Source of the DNA: Acinetobacter tandoii DSM 14970 = CIP 107469
GTDB lineage: Bacteria > Pseudomonadota > Gammaproteobacteria > Pseudomonadales > Moraxellaceae
Reading direction: 5' to 3'
NCBI RefSeq assembly: GCF_000400735.1
Contig: NZ_KE007371.1
Span: 20,692-84,691, forward strand
DNA length: 64,000 bases
Position 1 is the stretch's first letter, and every line of letters begins with the position of its first letter. Both the position numbers and the translations under genes were made by a program. Positions 1 to 7,474 of this stretch are shown in pieces. Below the pieces are notes generated by a model. That model saw nothing but the letters and a program-made list of their open reading frames with translations, had not been told where the DNA came from and ran no database searches.

Positions 1-1
1 T

Positions 2-1069
2 CAACAGGCACTACGAGAAAGCTCTAAACAAATTGACCATAAGCAAGTCCGTCTGAATATTCAGGTCGATGCTCTTCCCAGCAAAACCTTTTTTATTATG
101 AATGCACTCGCAGCAGTTATTGCTGCTTATGGACTCCTTAGTGATTCTACCGCAGTCGTGATTGGTGCCATGTTGGTTGCTATGATGTTAGGACCAATTG
201 CAGGTATTTCTTTGGCTTTAATTGATAGCCGTTGGATACTATTACGAACCGCTTTCAAAACTTTAACCTTGGGCATTTTGATGATTTACGGGATTGGTTT
301 CCTTATCGGGATTATCCATCCCAATATTGCCATTACCAACGAAATCATGGCTCGTACGCATCCAAATTCGCTTGATTTAATGATTGCGCTGGCAGGTGGT
401 GCTGCAGGTGCTTTTGCCTCAGTTTCACCACGACTTTCAGTTGCTGTGGTTGGGGTTGCTGTTGCCACTGCGTTAGTTCCACCTTTAGTCGCCAGTGGTA
501 TTTTATTATCCCGAGCTGAGTTTGCTCTTTCTGCCAATGCCTTTTTACTGACCTTTACCAATATCATTGCGATTCAAATCAGTTCTGCAATGGTGCTCTG
601 GATTGCAGGTTTTAGACGTGGTTCTAATGAGGAAGTTTCCAGTAAATATCTAGAGTTTGCGAAACGTAATTGGGTCAGCTTAATTATTCTACTTATACTG
701 GCTGTTTATTTGACCTTTAATTTGCTCCATACGGTTCAAAATGAATTATATAAATCTCACGTCAGCGACCAATTGGGACAAGGGCTTAATACCGAAACCA
801 ATATTATTGATACTGTGGAATTTGAACCACATCCAAACTTTACCTTAGCAAGGGTCTTTATACGCGGGGTTACTCCGCCATCAACCAATCAAATTGACGA
901 ATTAAACCGAACACTAAAGACAGATCGTAATAGTCATCCGACTTATGTACAAATTCGTTTTATTCCTATTCAAATTATTCAAACCCAACCAACAAAGATC
1001 GTGCCTTTAAATACAACCGAGTCTGAAAAATCCATCATTCAAATGTTAAAACAACAGGATCCATCATGA
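2..1069 (+). CDS. DUF389 family membrane protein, 5' end cut by window
   Basis: The frame is open from base 2, upstream of the first ATG at 98, and reads through without a stop, so the true start lies before the window. The visible part has about six hydrophobic segments, with Gly/Ala-rich stretches such as GAMLVAMMLGPIAGISLAL and AGGAAGAFASVSPRLS, followed by a soluble C-terminal domain (roughly the last 120 residues). This pattern matches the DUF389 (PF04087/TIGR00341) integral membrane family, whose function is not established. The stop overlaps the next start as ATGA, so the two genes are probably co-translated. The family call is from recognition of the sequence pattern only. Confidence 0.8.
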   Translation, partial: QQALRESSKQIDHKQVRLNIQVDALPSKTFFIMNALAAVIAAYGLLSDSTAVVIGAMLVAMMLGPIAGISLALIDSRWILLRTAFKTLTLGILMIYGIGFLIGIIHPNIAITNEIMARTHPNSLDLMIALAGGAAGAFASVSPRLSVAVVGVAVATALVPPLVASGILLSRAEFALSANAFLLTFTNIIAIQISSAMVLWIAGFRRGSNEEVSSKYLEFAKRNWVSLIILLILAVYLTFNLLHTVQNELYKSHVSDQLGQGLNTETNIIDTVEFEPHPNFTLARVFIRGVTPPSTNQIDELNRTLKTDRNSHPTYVQIRFIPIQIIQTQPTKIVPLNTTESEKSIIQMLKQQDPS

Positions 1070-2115
1070 CAAAAAAACTACTCCTTATAGCAACTTTAAC
1101 CAGCGGTCTTTTAATTCATTCATCGCTTCAAGCCTGTACCCGCGTTGTTTTTCATGGTGATAATCAAAACATCATGACCGCACGTTCTATGGACTGGAAA
1201 GTCGACATCGGGACCAATCTCTGGATCATGCCGCAAAACATCGCCCGAAATGGTTTGGCAGGCCCCCAATCCATTCATTGGAAAGCTAAATATGGCAGTG
1301 TGATTGCAACAGGTTATGATATTTCCACAACCGATGGCATCAATGAAAAAGGTCTTACAGCCAATTTACTTTGGCTAGTTGAATCCGAATATCCAGAAGT
1401 AAAAAACAATAAAAAGCCCACTTTAAGTATTTCACTATGGGCACAATATGTGCTGGATAATTATGCGACAGTGAATGAAGCGATTCGTGCACTGGAGAAA
1501 GAGCCATTTATTGTGGTCACGGATGATGTCCCTGGGGAAAAACGTCTTGCGACCTTACACCTTTCTCTTTCAGATGCATCGGGAGATAGTGCCATTGTAG
1601 AATACATTAATGGTCAACAGGTCATTCATCATAATCCTAAATATCAGGTCATGACTAATTCACCGACTTTTGACGAACAGCTAGCACTGAATGAATATTG
1701 GAAAAAGATTGGAGGTACAACCTTCCTACCTGGTACAAACCGTGCCTCGGATCGTTTTGCCCGCGCCTCATTTTATATCAATGCTATTCCTAAAAATGCC
1801 AACAGCAAACAGAGCCTTGCCAGTGTCTTTAGTGTGATTCGCAATGCATCCGTTCCCTTCGGTCTCAATACTGAAGAAGAACCAAATATCTCATCAACGC
1901 GCTGGCGGACGGTTGTTGACCATAAGAATTTGTTATACTTTTTTGAATCAGCGGTTTCACCCAATACGTTCTGGGTAGATTTAAAGAAAATCAATTTTAA
2001 AACTACACCCTTCCAGAAACTTGACTTAGGTGCAGATCAAGCCAATGTCTATGCTGGGGATGCCACACCATACTTTAAGACCACGAAAGCATTTGAGTTT
2101 TTAGGAAAAGAATAA
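1066..2115 (+). CDS. Choloylglycine hydrolase / penicillin V acylase-family enzyme, secreted
   Basis: 349 residues. A signal peptide (Lys-rich start, hydrophobic core, SLQA end) is followed directly by Cys24 in CTRVVF. In the Ntn-hydrolase family a Cys exposed after processing is the nucleophile. Further family features are R-S-M-D-W near residue 45, NEKGLTANLLWL near residue 95 and the MTNSP segment in the middle. Members hydrolyse linear amide C-N bonds (conjugated bile salts, penicillin V, or acyl-homoserine lactones in some Gram-negative members). The signal peptide places the enzyme in the periplasm. The substrate cannot be told from sequence. The start overlaps the stop of the DUF389 gene by 4 bases. 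Confidence 0.85.
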   Translation: MTKKLLLIATLTSGLLIHSSLQACTRVVFHGDNQNIMTARSMDWKVDIGTNLWIMPQNIARNGLAGPQSIHWKAKYGSVIATGYDISTTDGINEKGLTANLLWLVESEYPEVKNNKKPTLSISLWAQYVLDNYATVNEAIRALEKEPFIVVTDDVPGEKRLATLHLSLSDASGDSAIVEYINGQQVIHHNPKYQVMTNSPTFDEQLALNEYWKKIGGTTFLPGTNRASDRFARASFYINAIPKNANSKQSLASVFSVIRNASVPFGLNTEEEPNISSTRWRTVVDHKNLLYFFESAVSPNTFWVDLKKINFKTTPFQKLDLGADQANVYAGDATPYFKTTKAFEFLGKE

Positions 2116-2192
2116 ATACTGCACAGCGCATTACGTTCATTTATGAAAATGTTGCGCCGTCAGTTTTCTATCGATATCAATAAAGGTTAAAC

Positions 2193-2678
2193 ATGAATAT
2201 TTTAAAAACCAGTCTATTCGCAATAATAACGACTATGGGGCTAGCAGGCTGTGCCACTTCAAACACACAACCTCAAAATATCGCTTCAGCAGGGCTGCTG
2301 ATCTGTGTACAAAATGAACTTTGCCCAACGGTGAAAGTGACGTGGAACGAACAAAATCGTAACAATTTAAAAGTTACGGCATATTTGCCAAGTGCCAAAG
2401 ATGATTATGATATTCAGCAATTTGTCTTTTTAATTGATCAAAAGCCCTATAGTTATGCTCCTACGACAGCAACCACACATGAATACATCAATCGTATGGT
2501 TCCACATCGCTCATCCAATTATGTTGTAGTACCCAGCGCTTTCTTAAGCACCTTCAAAAATGCCAAAGATATTGAATTAAAACTAGTGACAGACAAAGGT
2601 AATATTACTCGTCCTGTATATCGCAATGGGCAACAATCTTCAGCTTATCGTGCTTTTATCAATTTATATCAGCCTTAA
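2193..2678 (+). CDS. Putative lipoprotein of unknown function
   Basis: 161 residues. The N-terminus has a short basic start, a hydrophobic core and a lipobox LAGC with Cys20, so it is probably lipidated and anchored in an envelope membrane. The rest is soluble, with two Cys near residues 38 and 44 (LLICVQNELCPT) that could form a disulfide. I do not recognise a family. It lies 77 bases after the acylase-like gene and ends in front of a strong terminator, so it may be the last gene of that operon. Confidence 0.7.
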   Translation: MNILKTSLFAIITTMGLAGCATSNTQPQNIASAGLLICVQNELCPTVKVTWNEQNRNNLKVTAYLPSAKDDYDIQQFVFLIDQKPYSYAPTTATTHEYINRMVPHRSSNYVVVPSAFLSTFKNAKDIELKLVTDKGNITRPVYRNGQQSSAYRAFINLYQP

Positions 2679-2694
2679 TTTTCTGACTAAATGC

Positions 2695-2722
2695 AAAGCC
2701 TGTCTTCACGACAGGCTTTTTT
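2695..2722 (+). terminator. Rho-independent terminator after the lipoprotein gene
   Basis: Perfect 9-bp stem AAGCCTGTC / GACAGGCTT with a 5-base loop followed by a T run. It lies 17 bases past the lipoprotein stop and reads on the plus strand. Confidence 0.9.
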
Positions 2723-2742
2723 GCTCAATACCTAAACAAGAA

Positions 2743-3678
2743 TTAGTCAGATTTTAAAACTTTTGTGAAACCTCGTGATTGCACCCAGCCTTGCATACTT
2801 ACCACCATAATCCCCAACATCACCAATACCGTACCAATAATAAAGTTCAGTTCAATTTTTTCATTGAGTAGTAGTACTCCAAAAAGCACACCAAATAATG
2901 GTGTTAAAAAGGAAAACACACCCAAACGCGAAGCCAGATACTCTTTTAATAGCCAGAACCAAATTAAATAACTAGCAAAAGACACAATAATGGTATGGAA
3001 CAGCAGACTGCCAATCGTAAACGGAGTCCAATGAATACTGGCCTGCCCCATGGCAAATGCCAGAGGAAATAACAGTAGAAATGCAATCAAAAGCTGATAG
3101 AACAAAGTCTGAGTGGCAGGTGCTTCCGCCAACTTAGTTAAACGAACTGCAATCGTGGTTGCCGCCCATAAAATTCCCGCCAGTAACGCCAAGGCATCTC
3201 CCCACAAAGCAGTGCTTGATGCCGCCGCCGAACCAACAGGATGAAATAGAAAAGCAATGATAATACCGAAAAATGCAAGCGCGATCCCAGACCACTGCAA
3301 TACACTCAATCGTTCAGAAGGGAGCTTCCAATGCAGCCCCAAAGCCACAAAGATTGGTGCGGTATACAGCAAAACCACGGTGTGTGATGCCGAGGTAAAA
3401 CGTAATGCTTGTGCCACCAAAAAGAATTCAGAGGCAAATAACACACCAACAAGAATACCAGCAGCCAGATAATCCCGGCTCCACAGAGAAACTCCATCGG
3501 CAAGCTTAATCATGGGGTAAACCATCAGCGCAGACAAGCCTGAGCGCAATGCAATTTGCATTACCGCAGAAATATCTGGTGCAGCCATTTTTAAAATTAC
3601 TTGCTGCAAGCCCCAAATAATACACAGTACAAACATAATGCTTGCTGCTTTACTGTCTAGTGCCCGACGCTCACTCAC
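2743..3678 (-). CDS. EamA/DMT-family transporter
   Basis: 311 residues, with about ten hydrophobic helices in two repeated halves typical of the EamA (drug/metabolite transporter) family. The first half opens with IIWGLQQVILK and the second with GILWAATTIAVRL. Members of this size export or import small metabolites such as amino acids or purines across the inner membrane. The gene diverges from an AraC-type regulator across 117 bases, which suggests local control by that regulator. The substrate is unknown. Confidence 0.88.
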   Translation of the reverse strand: MSERRALDSKAASIMFVLCIIWGLQQVILKMAAPDISAVMQIALRSGLSALMVYPMIKLADGVSLWSRDYLAAGILVGVLFASEFFLVAQALRFTSASHTVVLLYTAPIFVALGLHWKLPSERLSVLQWSGIALAFFGIIIAFLFHPVGSAAASSTALWGDALALLAGILWAATTIAVRLTKLAEAPATQTLFYQLLIAFLLLFPLAFAMGQASIHWTPFTIGSLLFHTIIVSFASYLIWFWLLKEYLASRLGVFSFLTPLFGVLFGVLLLNEKIELNFIIGTVLVMLGIMVVSMQGWVQSRGFTKVLKSD

Positions 3679-3795
3679 GGTCTACTCCCGCTCAATTCAT
3701 AAATGACCACTATAGACCTGTCACTTTTAAAAGATATACTTCAAAACAGACAACTCATACTATTATTCAGGCAAAATGAGCAACGGGAGAAATAG

Positions 3796-4602
3796 ATGCA
3801 TACACGTTTACAACATGACTATCATCCCATGCCGACCAATGATGATATTCCTGCACCGCTATGGTTTCGCATTTCCGATGCACCCGCAGAGTCTTGCTAT
3901 CCCACGCATGAACATGCTTGGGGAGAGTTTGTCTATGCCCTCAACGGCGTGCTCGAAGTCAAAGTGGATCAAATTCATTTTCTGACCCCTCCGCCTTATG
4001 GCATTTGGTTACCCCCGCATTTAAAACATGCAGGCATTAACCGTACCGAAGTGACTCATTCCACTTTGTATGTACATGAAAGCCTGTGTGAAGGATTGCC
4101 AAAACAGGCAGGTATCTTGCTGACCTCGGCCTTAGTCCCTGCGCTTTTACATCATTTACGTCATCATCCTCTGCCTGACCATGACTCTGAACACTTACGT
4201 TTGTTGCATGTATTATTAGATCAACTGCGACATGCCAAATGGGTTGGCAGTTATTTACCCTCAAGTAAACACCCAGCACTACAAACTTTACTGGATTATT
4301 TACAACAGCATCCCGCCGATCAAAGCACTCTGGCACAATTGGCTCAAAGAATTAATATGACCGAACGTACTCTCGCGCGTTACTGTCAGCAAGAATTAGG
4401 CATGTCATTAAATGAATGGCGACAACGGCTGAAAGTGATTAAAGCCATGTCGATGCTGAATGAAAACAAAACGGTAGAAAGCATCGCACTGGATTTGGGT
4501 TATGCCAATGCCTCAGCCTTTATTAACTTATTTAAACGCTGGATGCGCTGTACGCCTGATCAATTTCGCAAGGACTATGCCGCAGCAAATCAATCCAGAT
4601 GA
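3796..4602 (+). CDS. AraC-family transcriptional regulator with N-terminal cupin domain
   Basis: 268 residues. The N-terminal half is cupin-like (HEHAWGEFVYALNG, GIWLPPHLKHAG). The C-terminal ~100 residues hold two helix-turn-helix units, the second ending in the AraC signature region DLGYANASAFINLFKRW. The start at 3796 has a GGGAG ribosome site 6 bases upstream, so an earlier in-phase start is not needed. It probably senses a small ligand and controls the divergent EamA transporter. This is an inference from arrangement. Confidence 0.88.
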   Translation: MHTRLQHDYHPMPTNDDIPAPLWFRISDAPAESCYPTHEHAWGEFVYALNGVLEVKVDQIHFLTPPPYGIWLPPHLKHAGINRTEVTHSTLYVHESLCEGLPKQAGILLTSALVPALLHHLRHHPLPDHDSEHLRLLHVLLDQLRHAKWVGSYLPSSKHPALQTLLDYLQQHPADQSTLAQLAQRINMTERTLARYCQQELGMSLNEWRQRLKVIKAMSMLNENKTVESIALDLGYANASAFINLFKRWMRCTPDQFRKDYAAANQSR

Positions 4603-4631
4603 AAAAAGGACTGTATTGACAGTCCTTTTTT
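4602..4631. terminator. Bidirectional terminator between convergent genes
   Basis: Stem GGACTGT / ACAGTCC with a 4-base loop, flanked by six A on one side and six T on the other. It overlaps the last base of the AraC-type gene and lies 14 bases from the end of the convergent FAH-family gene, so it can serve both strands. Confidence 0.9.
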
Positions 4632-4645
4632 AACTTCAACTCAAC

Positions 4646-5290
4646 TTAGGCCTGTACAAAAGTAGTCCAAACATAGTCTTGTTGCTGACCTTGCAAAGTC
4701 ATTTTAAGTTGGTCACCTGCTTGCAATGCAGCAACACCCGCTGGTGTACCTGTCATGATCACATCACCTACTTCTAAGGTAAAGACTTGACTCATATCTG
4801 CCAATAAAGTACCAATATCAAAAATTAGATGTGATGTATTGCCATGTTGGCGAAGTTCATCATTCACATGCAAGGTGTAATGCACATCATACCAGTCCTC
4901 TACCACATCAGCCACATCAACCCAATCCGCCAACATACATGAACCATCAAAAGCCTTAGAACGTTCCCACGGCTGACCTTTCTTTTTCAAGTCATCCTGT
5001 ACATCACGCAAGGTTAAATCCAGTCCCAAAGTCACAGCACCCACCGCTTGCAGGGCTTTTAGCGGATCGGTTTCGGCTTTCAATTCACGATCAATTCGCA
5101 GGGTTAGTTCACACTCATAGTGACAACTACCTAATGCTGAGTTCCACGAAATGCCATCTTCCAGTGCTTTTAAACTACTCGGTGGCTTAATAAACAATAC
5201 AGGACTGTCAGGAATAGCATTTCCCAACTCTCTCGCATGGTCTGCATAGCTACGACCGACACAAACAATTTTAGATGGACGTGTACTCAT
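4646..5290 (-). CDS. Fumarylacetoacetate hydrolase (FAH)-family protein, YcgM-like
   Basis: About 214 residues from the chosen start. FAH-fold marks are VGRSYADHARELGN, HYECEL (metal-binding acidic residues), GLDLTLRDVQ and the C-terminal GDVIMTGTPAGV. Members hydrolyse C-C bonds in acylpyruvates or decarboxylate oxaloacetate, using Mg2+ or Mn2+ in the cytosol. The closest familiar type is the short E. coli YcgM/acylpyruvase group. An upstream in-frame ATG at 5320 is possible, but ATG at 5290 has an AAGGGA ribosome site at good spacing and gives the family's usual N-terminus. Confidence 0.87.
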   Translation of the reverse strand: MSTRPSKIVCVGRSYADHARELGNAIPDSPVLFIKPPSSLKALEDGISWNSALGSCHYECELTLRIDRELKAETDPLKALQAVGAVTLGLDLTLRDVQDDLKKKGQPWERSKAFDGSCMLADWVDVADVVEDWYDVHYTLHVNDELRQHGNTSHLIFDIGTLLADMSQVFTLEVGDVIMTGTPAGVAALQAGDQLKMTLQGQQQDYVWTTFVQA

Positions 5291-5325
5291 GATCTTCCCT
5301 TCGACTTTTTGTGACAACAAATCTT

Positions 5326-5829
5326 TTATTTAGAATGCTTGAATGTGTTTTCAAATATGCCTTGATCTTCGGCTGTTGCAAAGGCACGTTTGGGTACAAT
5401 CACCACAGTACGATTTTTTAATTCGAGCATGTAGGTCAGCTTACCCACTGCAAAATTCTGTACTTCATGATAGTTCACGACTTTTTTACGCCCATTGGCA
5501 TAAATATCAGCATGTTCCTGATATAAATCGATGCCTTGCTCACTTTTCCCAAATTGATATTTTACAAACTGACGCTTAAACATCATCGGTAAGAACCAAT
5601 AGCGCAAAACCAGTTGTAGAACTAAGAAAAATACGCCCAGCGCAACGTAATAACGCCCCACCCCTGTAAAACCCAAATAAATACCCCAACCAATAATAGC
5701 AATACTAATTAAAGGGGTAATAAAACGTGTGAACAACTTTTTACCAAAGGTGGCTAAAGCAAAGCCATCCTGAGACTCTTCAAGGTTTAAATAATAACGT
5801 AAAGATAAGGCAGGCTTGCTGTCTGACAT
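5326..5829 (-). CDS. YcxB-like membrane protein
   Basis: 167 residues. There are two adjacent transmembrane helices (about residues 35-80), then a cytosolic domain with a short beta-rich pattern including the YHEVQNFAVGKLTYML region. This layout matches the YcxB-like family (PF14317), whose function is unknown. It lies just upstream of the FAH-family gene on the same strand and may share its transcript. Confidence 0.7.
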   Translation of the reverse strand: MSDSKPALSLRYYLNLEESQDGFALATFGKKLFTRFITPLISIAIIGWGIYLGFTGVGRYYVALGVFFLVLQLVLRYWFLPMMFKRQFVKYQFGKSEQGIDLYQEHADIYANGRKKVVNYHEVQNFAVGKLTYMLELKNRTVVIVPKRAFATAEDQGIFENTFKHSK

Positions 5830-5970
5830 AAATCCATCATCAATCTGAAAACGAGACTACAGCATAGTACACCAAATTTCCGATTTTCTTTATGCTTTTC
5901 ACCAATACTCAGCGACAACAGATTTTGGAATTTTCACAAAAACGACATGCTTTTACGATATTTTAGGCAC

Positions 5971-5996
5971 AAAAAAACCGCAATAAATGCGGTTTC
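5971..5996 (-). terminator. Terminator after tRNA-Arg copy 1
   Basis: On the minus strand, stem AACCGCA / TGCGGTT with a short loop is followed by a run of T. It lies about 45 bases past the 3' end of the tRNA. Confidence 0.8.
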
Positions 5997-6039
5997 TTCT
6001 TTATACAATAGAACAGATAAATGATCTATGCAATCAAGT

Positions 6040-6116
6040 TGGTGCGCTCAGAGAGATTCGAACTCCCGACCCCTTAGTTCGTAGCCAAGTGCTCTATCCA
6101 GCTGAGCTATGAGCGC
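6040..6116 (-). tRNA. tRNA-Arg(ACG), copy 1
   Basis: 77 bases with the 3' CCA encoded. Acceptor stem GCGCTCA / TGAGCGC. Anticodon loop CTACGAA gives ACG. The T arm has GTTCGAATC. ACG is read after deamination of A34 to inosine by TadA. It is separated from the two other identical copies by a HAD phosphatase gene. Confidence 0.97.
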
Positions 6117-6216
6117 GACGTCTTGATGGTTGGGCATTATACGCAGTTATTTTAAAATACCTAGTCTTTTTTCAAAAAATGATTCTGAATGTGTAGTTAT
6201 TAAGCAAATTATTTTC

Positions 6217-6831
6217 TTAAACCGACAACTCATTCAAAAAGTTTATTTCTTTTCCCTGATAAAACTTGTAATCGGCTAATGCCAACATGGCATGATCATT
6301 CGGACTATCCCCATAGGCATACACAGCATCAAAATCATTTAAACAATACTTCTGTTGTATACGCTTAGCTTTTTCCATATACCCACAATCCCCCTGTTGT
6401 AACTCTCCCGTATAACAGCCCTCTTGCACTTCTAACTGATTACAGATCAGATCAATGCTCTGTTGCTGACACCAGTGGCTTAAATACACATCCAAAGAAG
6501 AAGAGACCACCACCACTTGATCTCCTTTTTGTTGATGAGCCAGAAGTTGTTGCAATGTATGTTCATTCATTAAATTGGGCAAAATTGTTTGCGAAAATTG
6601 CTGACCTTGTTGCTCAAGCATTATGGCAGGATAGTTTTTAAAAGCAGCACGACAAAGTCGGATTCTAATTTGTTGATCGTTGACATAGCCCATGCGAAAA
6701 CCAATCAGCCATGGTGCTACTTTTATGCCACCCAATAACTGTTTTCGATAGGACAATGAATATTTTAAAAAATGACTAAAACTGTCGGAATGGGTAATGG
6801 TGTTATCGAAATCAAAAAGTGCAAGGTTCAT
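6217..6831 (-). CDS. HAD-superfamily IB phosphatase (SerB-like fold)
   Basis: About 204 residues from the chosen start MNLALFDFDN. HAD motifs are present: DFDNTIT (nucleophile and acid Asp) at residues 6-12, SSSLDVYLS (motif II Ser) in the middle, and YGDSPNDHAML (metal-binding Asp) near the end. Proteins of this subfamily dephosphorylate small phosphate esters such as phosphoserine or glycerol phosphates. The upstream ATG at 6867 would add 12 polar residues and lies inside the tRNA terminator, so 6831 is preferred. The gene sits between identical tRNA-Arg copies. Confidence 0.82.
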   Translation of the reverse strand: MNLALFDFDNTITHSDSFSHFLKYSLSYRKQLLGGIKVAPWLIGFRMGYVNDQQIRIRLCRAAFKNYPAIMLEQQGQQFSQTILPNLMNEHTLQQLLAHQQKGDQVVVVSSSLDVYLSHWCQQQSIDLICNQLEVQEGCYTGELQQGDCGYMEKAKRIQQKYCLNDFDAVYAYGDSPNDHAMLALADYKFYQGKEINFLNELSV

Positions 6832-6867
6832 ATTATTTAATCTACTATTTTTATAAATTTCACGCAC

Positions 6868-6893
6868 AAAAAAACCGCAACATGTGCGGTTAA
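6868..6893 (-). terminator. Terminator of the tRNA-Ser/Arg/Arg transcript
   Basis: On the minus strand, AACCGCA and TGCGGTT arms around a short loop are followed by seven T. It lies just downstream of tRNA-Arg copy 2 and closely resembles the terminator after copy 1. Confidence 0.8.
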
Positions 6894-6903
6894 TTGTTCA
6901 AGT

Positions 6904-6980
6904 TGGTGCGCTCAGAGAGATTCGAACTCCCGACCCCTTAGTTCGTAGCCAAGTGCTCTATCCAGCTGAGCTATGAGCGC
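6904..6980 (-). tRNA. tRNA-Arg(ACG), copy 2
   Basis: 77 bases, identical in sequence to copies 1 and 3, with encoded CCA and anticodon ACG. It is the last tRNA in the transcript that begins with tRNA-Ser. Confidence 0.97.
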
Positions 6981-7028
6981 ATTACTTGTGTGCCAATTCA
7001 GGCGATACGTTACATACAGTTTACTTAT

Positions 7029-7105
7029 TGGTGCGCTCAGAGAGATTCGAACTCCCGACCCCTTAGTTCGTAGCCAAGTGCTCTATCCAGCTGAGCTATG
7101 AGCGC
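7029..7105 (-). tRNA. tRNA-Arg(ACG), copy 3
   Basis: 77 bases, identical to copies 1 and 2. It is located 14 bases downstream of tRNA-Ser and 48 bases upstream of copy 2 in the same transcript direction. Confidence 0.97.
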
Positions 7106-7119
7106 GACATAAGTAAAGT

Positions 7120-7209
7120 TGGCGGTGAGAGAGGGATTCGAACCCTCGATACAGTTGCCCGTATGCATCCTTAGCAGGGATGTGGTTTCAGCCACTCACC
7201 CATCTCACC
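7120..7209 (-). tRNA. tRNA-Ser(GCT)
   Basis: 90 bases including encoded CCA, with the long variable arm of class II tRNAs. Acceptor stem GGTGAGA / TCTCACC. Anticodon stem CATCC / GGATG encloses loop CTGCTAA, giving anticodon GCT, which reads AGC/AGT serine codons. It is the first gene of the tRNA cluster. Confidence 0.97.
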
Positions 7210-7222
7210 GTAACGTGCCGCC

Positions 7223-7251
7223 ATAATACAAACTTAACCCTAGTACTGCAA
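7223..7251 (-). promoter_or_regulatory. Sigma70-type promoter of the tRNA cluster
   Basis: On the minus strand, -35 TTGCAG (7246-7251) and -10 TATTAT (7223-7228) are separated by exactly 17 bases. The -10 ends 14 bases before the tRNA-Ser 5' end, which fits a short leader removed by RNase P. Confidence 0.8.
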
Positions 7252-7474
7252 GCACAGCTGCTATTTTTTTTGCATTATTTTGCTCAATTAAATATTTTTT
7301 AAACAATTTACTCAGATTTGAGTAGAATTTACCCTACATCAGCAGTTATTACGTCCTGAATTTAACTTGATGAGCACTATTGCTCGTGGAAAAACACATT
7401 ATTGCAATCATTTACGTGCAGTCTGACGCTGCATGTCTTATGCTAATCCTATCTTCTGACACAAAACCAAATCC

